Shown here one piece after another: positions 1 through 8,530 of a stretch of DNA of 64,000 bases. The notes under the pieces are model-generated. The model was not told where the DNA came from and searched no databases. It saw only the letters and a program-made list of their open reading frames with translations. Every line of letters starts with the position of its first letter. Within the stretch, counting starts at the first letter, position 1. Source of the DNA: Streptomyces paludis (GTDB lineage: Bacteria > Actinomycetota > Actinomycetes > Streptomycetales > Streptomycetaceae); NCBI RefSeq assembly GCF_003344965.1, contig NZ_CP031194.1:4154001-4218000 (forward strand), in the 5' to 3' direction. The translations under genes were made by a program, and so were the position numbers.

Positions 1-165
1 GCCTCTTGTTCGTGAGCAAAGCTCCCCCACCCTTGAGATGCCTGATCGACTGTGTGGTCGCGCACGCGTTCGCTTCCGCAGTGTCAGATGCGATTTCTGG
101 AGCGGGAGTTGCAGTCTGTCAGGCACTTTCGTTCGAGAGGCTCGGTCGGTCGCTCGGTCGCTCGA

Positions 166-1245
166 TCAGGCGGGCGGCGGGGCCAGGACCGCGATGTCGT
201 TGCCGGACCCCACCACCAGCCGCCCGTCCGGCGCCATGGTCACCGCGGTCACCTCCGAGGGGAACACCACATCGGAGCCCACCTGGCGGTGGGAGGCGAG
301 GTTCCAGACCCGTACCGTACGGTCGTCGCCGCCGGTGACCACGAGCGGCCGGCCGCCGACCACGGCGCTGGCGACGGCCCACACCGGACCGGCGTGGGCG
401 GTCAGGGGCGCGGGCCCCGCCGCTTCCGTACGCGTGGCCACGTCCCACACCTCGATCCGGCCGTCCCAGCAGCCGGTGACGGCGACGAGACGGCCGTCCA
501 CGACGGCGACGGCCAGCGCCACCCGCTGGCGGGGTCCTCCGGCCGGAGGCAGGACCCGGCTCTCGTGCTGACGCTCCGTCAGATCCCATACGTGGACGGT
601 GCTGTCGTCGTGCAGGGTGAGGGCCTTGGGGCGGCCGTCCACCACGGCCGTCACCACGGTCACCACAGCGCCGAGGCGGAGTCGGTCCGTGGAGGGGTTC
701 GTCGCGAGGACCCCCAAGGGCTCGCCCGTGGCCGGGTCCCACAGTCGCAGCTGCTGAGCATTTCCGCCGCTTCCGCCGCTTCCGCCGCTTCCGCCGCCTC
801 CGCCGGTGAGGACCACGGAACGGCCGTCCACCACGGCCGTTGCCGCCGTCGACGCCCCGCCGTCGAGTTCCGCCAGAGGCCGGGGCCCGGTCAGCTCCCA
901 CGACCGCGCCTGCCTGGACGGATCCGCGACAACGGCGACGGGCCGGCCGTCCACCGTCGCCGTCACCACCGCCCACACCGAACCACGGGCGGGCAGGGCG
1001 TCGCCCATCCGCTCACCGGTCGCCAGGTCCCACATCAGCACGGTCTCGTCGTCGCCGCCGGTGAGGGCGACCGCGCGCCCGTCGACCACCGCCGTCGTGG
1101 CCGACCGTACGCAGTCCGCATGGCCGACCGCGCCGGCGGCCGTACCGTCGACCGCACCCACGGTCGCGCGCATCAGGCCGCCGGTGGCCCATACCGGCCG
1201 CCACCCCGCCACCGCGTCCGCCCGCCCTTCAGATCCGTCGCTCAT
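166..1245 (-). CDS. WD40 repeat protein
   Basis: A 359-residue protein built almost wholly of WD40-type repeats, probably a beta-propeller scaffold for protein contacts. Blades repeat a pattern of VVDGR, VTGGDD and VxVWDL about every 45-50 residues (VLMWDL, LRLWDP, VHVWDL, IEVWDV, VRVWNL). A Gly/Ser run (about residues 155-165) interrupts one loop. No enzymatic domain, signal peptide or membrane segment is visible. The ATG at 1245 is chosen because the longer reading frame upstream is only antisense to the subtilisin gene. Such propellers often sit beside kinases or conflict systems in actinobacteria, but no partner is in view here. Function unknown. Confidence 0.85.
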   Translation of the reverse strand: MSDGSEGRADAVAGWRPVWATGGLMRATVGAVDGTAAGAVGHADCVRSATTAVVDGRAVALTGGDDETVLMWDLATGERMGDALPARGSVWAVVTATVDGRPVAVVADPSRQARSWELTGPRPLAELDGGASTAATAVVDGRSVVLTGGGGGSGGSGGSGGNAQQLRLWDPATGEPLGVLATNPSTDRLRLGAVVTVVTAVVDGRPKALTLHDDSTVHVWDLTERQHESRVLPPAGGPRQRVALAVAVVDGRLVAVTGCWDGRIEVWDVATRTEAAGPAPLTAHAGPVWAVASAVVGGRPLVVTGGDDRTVRVWNLASHRQVGSDVVFPSEVTAVTMAPDGRLVVGSGNDIAVLAPPPA

Positions 1246-1325
1246 GATCGGGAGGTTAACGCGAAACCTCCACCGGCCCGAGGTTCCGGACCGATGGAGG
1301 CTGCTGCTGCACGTCGGAAGGCCGG

Positions 1326-4300
1326 CTACTTCAGCAGGTACGCCTTCTCGACGGTGACGTTGTACGTGTTGCCGCTCTTGTCGGTGAGCTTCGCCTTGAA
1401 GGAGACGGACTCCGCCTTCTTCGGGTGGTTCAGCTTCAGGCTCTTCTTGCCGTTCTTCGCGGTGGTCACCGGGGCCTTCGACCACTTCTTGCCGCCGTCG
1501 TACGAGACCTGCACGGCCAGCGACTTGAAGCTCTTCGCCGCCGGGCCCTGGAGGGTCAGCGGGACGGTGAACGTCTTGCCCGCCGGGGCAGTGCTCGTCA
1601 GGCTCAGCTTCGGGACGAAGCGGACGGTCGACAGCGGCAGGGTCGCGGTCTTGCCGGCCGCGGGCTTCTTCGACGTGAACGCCCAGTCCGCGATCAGGCG
1701 GGTGGTGACACCGGCGACCTTGGTGGAGCGGGACGCGTCCGTATAGATGCGGTACTTCGCGGACTTGGCCGGCACACCGGCGATGTCCTCGCCGCCGCAG
1801 AGCGTGCTCACCACGGTCTTCTTGCCGTTGACGGAGATGAAGCTCCGCTGCTTGGTCGTCAGCGACAGGCCCTCGTTGCCGGAGCTGTCCGTGAACTCGG
1901 GCATGCAGAACCACATGTCATTGCCCGACCGCCACGCGCCGCTGTACGAACCGATCCGCGGGCTGAACACACCGACGTTGAAGGTCCGCTCGTACGTCTT
2001 CTTCGGCTGGTAGACCTTCTCGCCGTACTGCGTGAGCATGACGTCCAGCTCCGGGGAGTTCTTGCTGACGTTCTGCCCGGCGGCGAAGCTCCACGCGATG
2101 CCCTTGCCCGCCGAGACGTATGTCTTCGCCGTGGCGGGCAGGGCGAACGGCTTGCTGACCGTCTGGTAGCCGTCCTCCGACGGCAGCTCCCAGGTCGGCG
2201 AGATCGACCCGAGACGGTTCTTGGCGGAGGCGCCGATCTTCATCTTCACCAGGGCCAGTTCACCCTTGTTGATCTTGTGGCTGAATCCGGTGTGCAGCGA
2301 ACCCCTGCGCGGATAGAGCACGTTGTAGGTGGTGCTCCCCTTCTGCCAGGTGCCGCCCACCTGCGAACCGAACTCCTTCGCCGGCACCGTCGGGCCGACA
2401 TGGCCGGTGCGGAACCCGCTGAAGGAGCCGAGGTCCATCGTGCTCGCGTAGGCGCGGCCCGCCGTGGTGTGGTCGTAACGCACGTACGTATGCACGCTCT
2501 TGGCGGACTCCGGCGCGGTGACGCTGATCGGCTTCGCCTTGCGGGCGTCGAACGTGACCGTGGTGTTCTTGGTGACGTTGAGCTTGGGCTGCATCATCAG
2601 CGCGACATCCGGATCGGCCTTCGCGCCCTTGGGCGTCTGGACCTGCGACTCCAGCGCGTACGTACCCTTCGGCACGCGCAGCTTGACGACGCCGTCGCCG
2701 TCTGTGTCGTACCGCTCGGCCCAGAAGTCGTTGGCGAGGCCGTAGACCATGCTGCCCGACTGCGAGGGCTTGCCCTTGGTGTCGAGGTACTTCAGCGTGA
2801 GCTGGTACGACTCGGTTTCGAGCTGCGCGGCGAAGCTGGTACGGACGGACTGGCCGCCCTCGGTGGCCTTCGCGACGACCGCGCCGGCGTAGCCGCCGCT
2901 CGCGCTGCCACCGATGTTGTTGGCGCTGAGACTGACCCGCGCGGTGCCGCCCGCCGGGACGGTGACCTGCTGGGCGCCGAGGGCGAAGAAACCGGCCGGG
3001 GCCGCCTTGCCCTTGGGCCCGGTCGCCTCCAGCGACAGATCGAGGGTGACCGGGCTCGTACCGTCGTTGCGGTAGGTGACCTGCTGGGTGACCGGCTTCG
3101 TGTGCGGCCACAGCAGGGTGCCGAAGCTGACCGAGCTGCGCTCGCTGACGACGGTCTGCGTGATCGCCTTCGTCAGGTCGGTGCGGCCGGTGCCCTGCTG
3201 GTACGGGGTGAGCCCGGCGGTCGGCTTGGCGGAGGAGACCAGCGCCTGCTTGATACGTGCCCCCGTCCAGTCGGGGTGCTGCTGGGCGAGGATGGCGGCG
3301 GCGCCCGCGACATGCGGGGTGGCCATCGACGTACCGGACATGGAGACGTAACCGGCGGCGGCCGGGGTGCCGTCGACGCCCTTGGCGGCCCTGGCGGCGA
3401 CGATATTCACGCCGGGCGCGGTGATGTCGGGCTTCAGCGAGCCGTCTGCGGTCGGGCCCACACTGGAGAAGCCGGCGATTTTGTTCTTGCTGTCGACCGC
3501 GCCGACCGTGAGCGCGGAGGCGGCGCTGCCCGGCGAGCCGATGGTCTCGGCATCGGGGCCCTCGTTGCCCGCCGCTATGACGAAGAGGACGTTCTTCTCG
3601 GCGGAGATCTTGTCGACCGCGGCCTCCAGCGGATCGACGTCCGCCGTGTCCTCGCCGCCGAGGCTCAGGTTGGCTATCTTCGCGCCCTGGTCGGCGGCCC
3701 ACTGCATGCCCGCGATGATGCCCGAGTCCTCGCCGAACCCGTCGTCGTCGAGCACCTTGGCGTCGATGATCTTCGTACCGGGCGCGACGCCCTTGTACTT
3801 GCCGCCCGACTTCGCGCCGGATCCCGCGATGGTCGACGCGACGTGTGTGCCGTGGCCGGAATGGTCGACGGTGTTGCCCGAGCCGGAGAAGTCCTTCCGG
3901 AGGATGGAGACGCCCTTGAGGTCGGGGTGCGTCTGATCGACTCCGGTGTCCAGGACGGCGACCTTCACGCCGGTGCCGTCGTAACCGGCCTGCCAGGCGG
4001 TCGGCGCGCCGATCTGCGGCACACTCTTGTCCAGCAGCGCCTTGCGCTTGCCGTCCAGCCACACCCGCTCGATCCCGGGGGCCGCTTCACGGGCCTCGCT
4101 CTGCGGATCGCCTTCGGCGGTGAGGGCCTCCCAGACGTCGGCGGTCTCGTCCTTGGGCGCGGTGAGCGCCTCGCCGCTGACGGCGGGGAGGGTACGCCGG
4201 ACGGAGATGTCCGCGTCGGCGATGGCGGCCTTGGCCTCCGCCTTCCGGCTCGCGTTCTTGGCGTACGACACGATGAGCGGGAGCGTGGCGCGGTGGGCGT

Positions 4301-4733
4301 CGTCGTACTGGGCCTTGAGCAGTCCCGTCACGTTGAACAGGCGTCGGTCCAGCCGCCCTTGGCCCACGAGGAGGGACGCGTCGGACGGCATGACGTACGT
4401 ATCGTCCCCGATGCGCCGGATGGAGATCCGCACGCTCTCGCGGCCTTCGCCACGCTGGACGCGGACGACCTTCCCGTGGGTGTCGACGTGGACCTGATCG
4501 CCGGTGATGAGGGTGACGACGGAGGTGGTGCCGTTGCCCTGGGCGCCGAAGGTCTTGGCGGTGCTTGTGTCTGCTGAGGTCGCGGTCGCGGCGGTGGCGG
4601 AGCTGGTGACCATGCCGGAGGTGAGTCCGGCGATGAGGAGGGCGGCGAGGGTGGCCGCGCCGGCTCGTGCGGTGGTGCTTCTGGTGTTGTTGCTTCGGTC
4701 GCTGCTTCTGTCGCTGCTTCGGTCGCTGAACAA
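1326..4733 (-). CDS. Secreted subtilisin-like serine protease (S8 family)
   Basis: An extracellular peptidase of 1135 residues. The N-terminus has a Ser/Arg/Asp tandem (SDRSSDRSSDRS), a hydrophobic signal segment (about residues 24-48) and a pro-region. The catalytic triad is readable: Asp262 in VLDTGVD, His294 in HGTHVAS and Ser469 in GTSMATPHVAG, with the oxyanion Asn390 in AAGNEGP. The roughly 650-residue C-terminal part is beta-rich, as in large Streptomyces subtilases, and may bind substrate or wall. The start is a TTG at 4733 preceded by a purine-rich GGGTGGGA. No closer ATG or GTG would keep the signal peptide intact. It is transcribed alone and the substrate is unknown. Confidence 0.93.
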   Translation of the reverse strand: MFSDRSSDRSSDRSNNTRSTTARAGAATLAALLIAGLTSGMVTSSATAATATSADTSTAKTFGAQGNGTTSVVTLITGDQVHVDTHGKVVRVQRGEGRESVRISIRRIGDDTYVMPSDASLLVGQGRLDRRLFNVTGLLKAQYDDAHRATLPLIVSYAKNASRKAEAKAAIADADISVRRTLPAVSGEALTAPKDETADVWEALTAEGDPQSEAREAAPGIERVWLDGKRKALLDKSVPQIGAPTAWQAGYDGTGVKVAVLDTGVDQTHPDLKGVSILRKDFSGSGNTVDHSGHGTHVASTIAGSGAKSGGKYKGVAPGTKIIDAKVLDDDGFGEDSGIIAGMQWAADQGAKIANLSLGGEDTADVDPLEAAVDKISAEKNVLFVIAAGNEGPDAETIGSPGSAASALTVGAVDSKNKIAGFSSVGPTADGSLKPDITAPGVNIVAARAAKGVDGTPAAAGYVSMSGTSMATPHVAGAAAILAQQHPDWTGARIKQALVSSAKPTAGLTPYQQGTGRTDLTKAITQTVVSERSSVSFGTLLWPHTKPVTQQVTYRNDGTSPVTLDLSLEATGPKGKAAPAGFFALGAQQVTVPAGGTARVSLSANNIGGSASGGYAGAVVAKATEGGQSVRTSFAAQLETESYQLTLKYLDTKGKPSQSGSMVYGLANDFWAERYDTDGDGVVKLRVPKGTYALESQVQTPKGAKADPDVALMMQPKLNVTKNTTVTFDARKAKPISVTAPESAKSVHTYVRYDHTTAGRAYASTMDLGSFSGFRTGHVGPTVPAKEFGSQVGGTWQKGSTTYNVLYPRRGSLHTGFSHKINKGELALVKMKIGASAKNRLGSISPTWELPSEDGYQTVSKPFALPATAKTYVSAGKGIAWSFAAGQNVSKNSPELDVMLTQYGEKVYQPKKTYERTFNVGVFSPRIGSYSGAWRSGNDMWFCMPEFTDSSGNEGLSLTTKQRSFISVNGKKTVVSTLCGGEDIAGVPAKSAKYRIYTDASRSTKVAGVTTRLIADWAFTSKKPAAGKTATLPLSTVRFVPKLSLTSTAPAGKTFTVPLTLQGPAAKSFKSLAVQVSYDGGKKWSKAPVTTAKNGKKSLKLNHPKKAESVSFKAKLTDKSGNTYNVTVEKAYLLK

Positions 4734-4794
4734 GGTTTCCCACCCCAGGATTTACTGAATCGGACGGAATTCACTCCGGGTGCCCCCACACCCT

Positions 4795-4829
4795 CGTGCT
4801 GCGTGCTGCGTGCTGCGTGCTGCGTGCTG
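4795..4829. repeat. Heptamer tandem repeat, five perfect CGTGCTG copies
   Basis: Five perfect head-to-tail copies of CGTGCTG, followed by a sixth imperfect copy. They lie between the subtilisin start (4733) and the stop of the next gene (4861). Probably a slippage product. No dyad or promoter-like box stands out within it. Confidence 0.85.
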
Positions 4830-4860
4830 CGTGGTCGTAGTGCGTGCTCGTGCTTGGGCG

Positions 4861-5265
4861 TCAGGCGGCGCTGGTGTTGGCGCGGGGGTTCCGGTTGGTG
4901 AACCAGCGGTACACGACCCCGAGCGCGAAGGCCTGGATGAGGGCGCTCACGGGAATCGTCATGAGGTACAGAACAACGTCAACGAAGGCCAGCGCCGGGG
5001 GAAGGATCGGGCCCAGGAGCGTGATCGGCGTGGAGATGAAGAACGAGGTCGGCGCGGTGACAACGGTGATCCATATCCCGGCGAGACTGGCGTCCCCCGA
5101 GTTGGCGTTGGAGATCGCGTCCACAGCGACCCAGGCGCAGACGGCGAGGACGATCGCGAGGTAGCCGAGGGCCACGGGGTTCACGAGGTTGTAGCGGAGC
5201 TTCTGGCGGAGGGAACCCCAGGGGGACGAGGCGGAGGACGAGGAAGAGGAGGAGGGGGCAGACAT
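4861..5265 (-). CDS. Small multi-pass membrane protein (SCO4225-like)
   Basis: A 134-residue protein with a Ser-rich cytoplasmic N-terminus and three hydrophobic helices (about residues 30-50, 60-90 and 95-120). Composition and length resemble the Streptomyces SCO4225-type membrane proteins, recalled from memory and not verified. The ATG at 5265 is chosen because CTCCGGGAG precedes it at proper spacing. The upstream in-frame extension lacks a ribosome site. No catalytic motif is visible and the function is unknown. Confidence 0.75.
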   Translation of the reverse strand: MSAPSSSSSSSASSPWGSLRQKLRYNLVNPVALGYLAIVLAVCAWVAVDAISNANSGDASLAGIWITVVTAPTSFFISTPITLLGPILPPALAFVDVVLYLMTIPVSALIQAFALGVVYRWFTNRNPRANTSAA

Positions 5266-5346
5266 GTTGTTCTCCCGGAGGTGTTTGTTGGTGCGCTCTG
5301 TTGACCTCCACATTGCCTTCGCCGAGAGATGCTCACCTGAGTAGTC

Positions 5347-5658
5347 CTACTCATGTTCGTGTGGGTGAACGGACGTGCGACGAGGGCAAGTTGAACACTC
5401 GCAACGGTCAACGGATGTCACATCAGAAGTGAGAGATGCACGCGACGACACATCCGTTCCAAAATCGCCGCCGGGATCGTAAGCGGAATCGGATTCGGGG
5501 GCTCGGTGGGCAGGTGCGGGCGCGGGGGCGCTGTCCCGTATGGCCGGCATCGACGCGCACAGCACCCCCACGGCCACGACGGCGACGCTGATCGCCGCCA
5601 CGACGAACCCCCACGGCCCGGCGGCGGCCGGAGCCACGGCCGAGCAGCCATCCGTCAC
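5347..5658 (-). CDS. Small membrane protein coupled to the HATPase gene
   Basis: A 103-residue product with one strong hydrophobic segment (about residues 14-34), then a low-complexity tail rich in Pro, Asp and Ser that ends in Cys and His (CECSTCP, HPHEHE). The GTG at 5658 overlaps the HATPase stop in the classic 4-base GTGA arrangement, which argues for translational coupling. It could be a membrane anchor or partner for the ATPase. The CxxxC/His-rich end might bind metal, but this is speculative. Without the overlap I would not have called it. Confidence 0.5.
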   Translation of the reverse strand: MTDGCSAVAPAAAGPWGFVVAAISVAVVAVGVLCASMPAIRDSAPAPAPAHRAPESDSAYDPGGDFGTDVSSRASLTSDVTSVDRCECSTCPRRTSVHPHEHE

Positions 5659-6140
5659 CCCCACCCGGGCGACTCCAGCGTGAACCAGATGGCCTTGCGC
5701 CCCACGGGATCGGACGCGTAGATGGTCGTCCCCCAGGCATGCGCGAGATGCGCCACGAGGGCGATCCCCCGCCCTTCCTCGTACGCGGACTGATCCCCGC
5801 CCCCGTCCTGCCCCTGCCCCCGGACGACGACCGTGGGCACGGGCAGCACCCAGGGCCTGTCGTCAGTGACGGCCACGGTGACGCGCCCCCCTTCCAGCGC
5901 CGCGGACACCCGGATCAACGGGGTCTGGGTGTGCCGGTGCGCGTTGGTGACGACCTCGGTGACACAGAGACGTGCGTCCTCAACGAGGGCGTGATGGCGG
6001 CGGTCGATGCCCAGCAGTGAACTCACGAAATTACGTGCGATTTTCGGCGCGGCGGCCGTGTTGGGGAGCGTGAGCAGGTAGGGCTTCCGGTCGAGGAGGG
6101 GTGGCGGGGCGGTCGAGGCGGTGGCGGTAACGGTGGTCAT
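5655..6140 (-). CDS. Anti-sigma-factor-like ATP-binding protein (HATPase_c)
   Basis: A 161-residue GHKL-fold ATPase of the SpoIIAB/RsbW-like group common in Streptomyces. The N box is readable as VCVTEVVTNAHRHT (about residues 60-75) and the G1/G2 region as DDRPW and EEGRGIALVAHLA (about 95-135). It is likely to bind or phosphorylate a sigma-factor antagonist. The ATG at 6140 follows GGGAGAACGAC. It is divergent from a WhiJ-type XRE gene with DUF397 behind it. That trio is a recurrent developmental regulatory module in Streptomyces (whiJ and abaA loci), so the three may act together. Confidence 0.85.
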   Translation of the reverse strand: MTTVTATASTAPPPLLDRKPYLLTLPNTAAAPKIARNFVSSLLGIDRRHHALVEDARLCVTEVVTNAHRHTQTPLIRVSAALEGGRVTVAVTDDRPWVLPVPTVVVRGQGQDGGGDQSAYEEGRGIALVAHLAHAWGTTIYASDPVGRKAIWFTLESPGWG

Positions 6141-6288
6141 GTCGTTCTCCCAACGCTGCGGTCTGAACTGGCGCGTTGTCCGTCGTACGTGGCGATGGCC
6201 CGTGGCCGCGCGCGGGTCAAGGCGCGCGGGAGGGGCTGCACTTCGGTCTGGGTGGCGGACGACGCGGTGCTGGGACGACCATAGCGCC

Positions 6289-6308
6289 CCGTACAACTGC
6301 TTGTACGG
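6289..6308. promoter_or_regulatory. Perfect 8-bp inverted repeat upstream of the XRE gene
   Basis: CCGTACAA and TTGTACGG are perfect inverted arms separated by CTGC. The dyad lies between the divergent HATPase and XRE genes, just upstream of a plausible promoter for the XRE gene (GGACAA at 6313 and TATCAT at 6337, 18-base spacer). Probably the binding site of the adjacent regulator. Confidence 0.6.
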
Positions 6309-6385
6309 ATCCGGACAAGGAGAGTGACCAGTTCGCTATCATCGAGACGGCAGTCACAATGGGGTACCGCGAGGAGGACGGGCTG

Positions 6386-7237
6386 ATGCCACCGAGGAAG
6401 GAACCCACGGCGCGGCAGCGCCGGTTGGGCAGTGAGCTGCGCAAGATCCGGCAGCGTGCAGGTCTCTCCATCGCTGAGGCCGCTCCCATGCTTGCCACCG
6501 ACCGCACCACGGTCAGTAACACTGAATCGGGGCGCTTCGGAGTAAGCCCCGAACGGGTTCGGACATGGGCCGAGAAGTACGAGTGCACAGACGCGCCCTA
6601 TGTTGACGCTCTCGCGGGCATGGCGGCCGAACGCATAAATGGATGGTGGGAGGACTACCGGGGCGAGCTGCATGATGTGGCCCTCGACTTGGCCGAACTG
6701 GAGCATCACGCGGTTGCTATCCGCGCTGTTCAGTTCATGCATGTGCCCGGGCTGCTGCAGAACGAGAACTACATCCGTGCGGTGTACGCCGAGTCTGTTC
6801 CGCCTCGGAGCCCGGCCCGACAGCGACGCTTGATCTCGCACAGGCTGAAGAGGCGGGACGTACTCGATCGGGACAACCCGCCGGACTGCACGTTCCTCGT
6901 CCACGAGGCTGCCCTACGTATGGCATTCGGTGGCCCGGAAGTCCTCCGGGCGCAGCTCAGGAGCCTTCTGGAAGAGTCGGAGCGCGACAACGTGACTGTC
7001 CTGGTGCTTCCGTTCTCCGCAGGTGGAATTCCGCATGCGAGCAGTTCGGCGCATTACGTCTACGGCCCGGTCCCGCAGCTCGACACGGTGCAGACGGATA
7101 CCCCGACCGGTTCGGGGTTCGTGGACGCGGAACTCCGTCTTTCCAACTGGCGAGCGGTGCTCGACAGCGCTGAGGGGAAGGCCCTCGATCCGCAGAGGTC
7201 GAGAGACTTTATCGACAAGGTTGCACAACAAATCTGA
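6386..7237 (+). CDS. WhiJ-type XRE transcriptional regulator (Scr1 family)
   Basis: A 283-residue regulator. An N-terminal XRE helix-turn-helix (about residues 8-60, LRKIRQRAGLSIAEAAPMLATD) is followed by the roughly 200-residue domain typical of Scr1/WhiJ-like proteins (ending VPQLDTVQTDTPTGSGFVD and ending RDFIDKVAQQI). The ATG at 6386 is preferred over one 27 bases upstream because GAGGAGG lies 8 bases before it. The DUF397 gene follows within 15 bases, the usual partner of this family. In S. coelicolor such regulators repress developmental genes and are antagonised by their small partners, so a switch role is inferred. Confidence 0.9.
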   Translation: MPPRKEPTARQRRLGSELRKIRQRAGLSIAEAAPMLATDRTTVSNTESGRFGVSPERVRTWAEKYECTDAPYVDALAGMAAERINGWWEDYRGELHDVALDLAELEHHAVAIRAVQFMHVPGLLQNENYIRAVYAESVPPRSPARQRRLISHRLKRRDVLDRDNPPDCTFLVHEAALRMAFGGPEVLRAQLRSLLEESERDNVTVLVLPFSAGGIPHASSSAHYVYGPVPQLDTVQTDTPTGSGFVDAELRLSNWRAVLDSAEGKALDPQRSRDFIDKVAQQI

Positions 7238-7250
7238 AGGCGTGAAGGTC

Positions 7251-7445
7251 ATGCACATTCAATGGCGCAAGTCGTCCAAGTCGGCCGAACACGACGAAGC
7301 CGAGTGCCTCGAACTCGCTGAATACGATGGCGAGATCCTGATGCGCGAGAGCGACAACCCCGACGTCGTCATCCGTACGACCCGCGCCAAGCTGCGGGCG
7401 TTTCTGGGAGGCGCCAAGGAGGGCGAGTTCGACGACTTGGCGTGA
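7251..7445 (+). CDS. DUF397 small acidic protein
   Basis: A 64-residue protein with the DUF397 signature WRKSSKSxxHDEAECLELA near its start and the typical end in RESDNPDVVIRTTRAKLRAFLGGAKEGEFDDL. Proteins of this type pair with WhiJ-like XRE regulators and are thought to modulate them. A GTG nine bases upstream (7242) is also in frame. The ATG is preferred because GAAGG lies at better spacing. It is co-transcribed with the XRE gene and closed by the terminator at 7513. Confidence 0.88.
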   Translation: MHIQWRKSSKSAEHDEAECLELAEYDGEILMRESDNPDVVIRTTRAKLRAFLGGAKEGEFDDLA

Positions 7446-7512
7446 GTTCGCCAGGTCTCGGCGGCGGGCGGTTTCCCATTGGCGCAGATGGGGGGCCGCC
7501 CGTTCGCATTGA

Positions 7513-7554
7513 CCGGGACGGTCGCGATGGTTGACACCATCGCGACCGTCCCGG
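7513..7554. terminator. 19-bp-stem hairpin between convergent genes
   Basis: Perfect 19-base inverted arms (starting CCGGGACGG and ending CCGTCCCGG) enclose a TGAC loop. It lies between the convergent ends of the DUF397 gene and the SgcJ-like gene, so it probably terminates both. There is no U-tract, as is common in Streptomyces. Confidence 0.85.
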
Positions 7555-7608
7555 GGAGATGGCTGCACGACGTGTCTTGGCCCTAATTGCGGACGAGTTG
7601 GGGCGTCC

Positions 7609-8067
7609 TCACTCCCCGGATCCGAAGACGGGGCGATCCGGCGACATCGACTCGTCCTCGGGCGCGCCAGTGTTCTGGCAGGCGGTCAGGAGCCACCGCC
7701 CGTCTTCCTTCGCCATGATCCACAGCGGAGAGCCCACGTCCAGTCCCTCGGGTGTCTGGTACAGCTGGCGGAGCTTGACCGCGGCGACGTCGGGGCGGAT
7801 GAACAACACGTGTTCCAATTCGAACGTCATCGTCAGGCCCTGCATCCCGCCAGGGAGAACTTGGTGTGTGAAGGCCGAGATCGCATCGTGGCCGAAGAGT
7901 CGCTTGCCTCCACCCGTTGTCCAGATTGCGTCGGCTCGGAAGAGGCTGAGGAACTCGTCAGGGAGTTCGTTGTTCTGGGCGTGTTCGACCGTGGCGACGA
8001 CCTGCTTGATCGCTTCGATCTCGGCTTCGCGGGTCCGTGCGTCGATGTCTGTATTCATGGTGGCCAC
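7609..8067 (-). CDS. SgcJ/EcaC-like SnoaL-fold protein
   Basis: A 152-residue protein of the NTF2-like/DUF4440 fold annotated as the SgcJ/EcaC oxidoreductase family. Typical features are IKQVVATVEHAQNNELPDEFLSLFRADAIWTTGGGKRLFGHDAI at the N-terminus and DGRWLLTACQNT near the end. Enzymatic activity in this family is generally unproved. Small-ligand isomerase, cyclase or binding roles are known in relatives. The GTG at 8067 lies 13 bases after GAGG, and an ATG at 8058 is the alternative. It is transcribed alone and ends against the shared terminator at 7513. Confidence 0.82.
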   Translation of the reverse strand: MATMNTDIDARTREAEIEAIKQVVATVEHAQNNELPDEFLSLFRADAIWTTGGGKRLFGHDAISAFTHQVLPGGMQGLTMTFELEHVLFIRPDVAAVKLRQLYQTPEGLDVGSPLWIMAKEDGRWLLTACQNTGAPEDESMSPDRPVFGSGE

Positions 8068-8160
8068 TGTGAAATATCAACCTCGCTTGAGGTCAAGGAT
8101 TTGCGGCGAACTCACGGCGAGCGCGACGGCAGTCACTCATTGCGGATCGGGAACGACTGG

Positions 8161-8187
8161 AGCCCTGCCGGGGAGCCCGGCAGGGCT
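8161..8187 (-). terminator. 11-bp-stem hairpin
   Basis: AGCCCTGCCGG and CCGGCAGGGCT are perfect arms around a GGAGC loop. It lies 40 bases beyond the stop of the small minus-strand gene at 8227-8466 and upstream of the SgcJ-like gene, so it separates the two transcription units. Confidence 0.75.
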
Positions 8188-8226
8188 TACGTATGGGTGC
8201 TGTGTGAGCGGACATGCCGGCCTCAG

Positions 8227-8466
8227 CTACTCGGGGCAGGCGCTACCGCTCCCGCCCCCACTTCCGCTGCCATCCTGGCCGTCGCCGCCGCTGGGCTCGC
8301 GCGGTGCCTCCGGGGGCTTGGGGCCTCCGTCGTGCTTGCCGCCGTCGGCGTCGGCCGTGTGTGCCGGGACGTCGTCCGGCAGGCGGAACGGCACGCCGCG
8401 CCACCCCATGGGGTCGGGCGCGTGCGTCTCGTACGTATCGACCGTGTCGACGGTCTGAACGCTCAT
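8227..8466 (-). CDS. Small acidic Gly/Pro-rich protein, unrecognised
   Basis: A 79-residue protein with no family I recognise. The first 35 residues look structured (SVQTVDTVDTYETHAPDP then MGWRGVPFRLPDD). The rest is disordered, rich in Gly, Asp and Pro, and ends SGSACPE with a single cysteine. Its ribosome site is the strongest in the window: AAGGAGGTAACC directly before the ATG, an almost full match to the 16S tail. It has its own terminator (8161) and a dyad-rich control region (8531-8630). The leader-plus-variable-tail shape could fit a RiPP precursor or a small regulator. No modifying enzyme lies beside it. Confidence 0.65.
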   Translation of the reverse strand: MSVQTVDTVDTYETHAPDPMGWRGVPFRLPDDVPAHTADADGGKHDGGPKPPEAPREPSGGDGQDGSGSGGGSGSACPE

Positions 8467-8530
8467 GGTTACCTCCTTGCTCTTCGCGCGCTGAGGGCGC
8501 GCTTGCCGCGTGGTTTCGGCGGCTTGAGCG

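Noticed and set aside
6..338. Plus-strand frame at the left edge
   Set aside because: No ribosome site and biased composition. The minus strand carries the WD40 gene from base 166. I see nothing supported in bases 1-165.
1425..4577. Long plus-strand open frame opposite the subtilisin gene
   Set aside because: It is antisense to a protein with an intact catalytic triad and signal peptide. GC-rich DNA keeps such frames open, and it has no recognisable domains.
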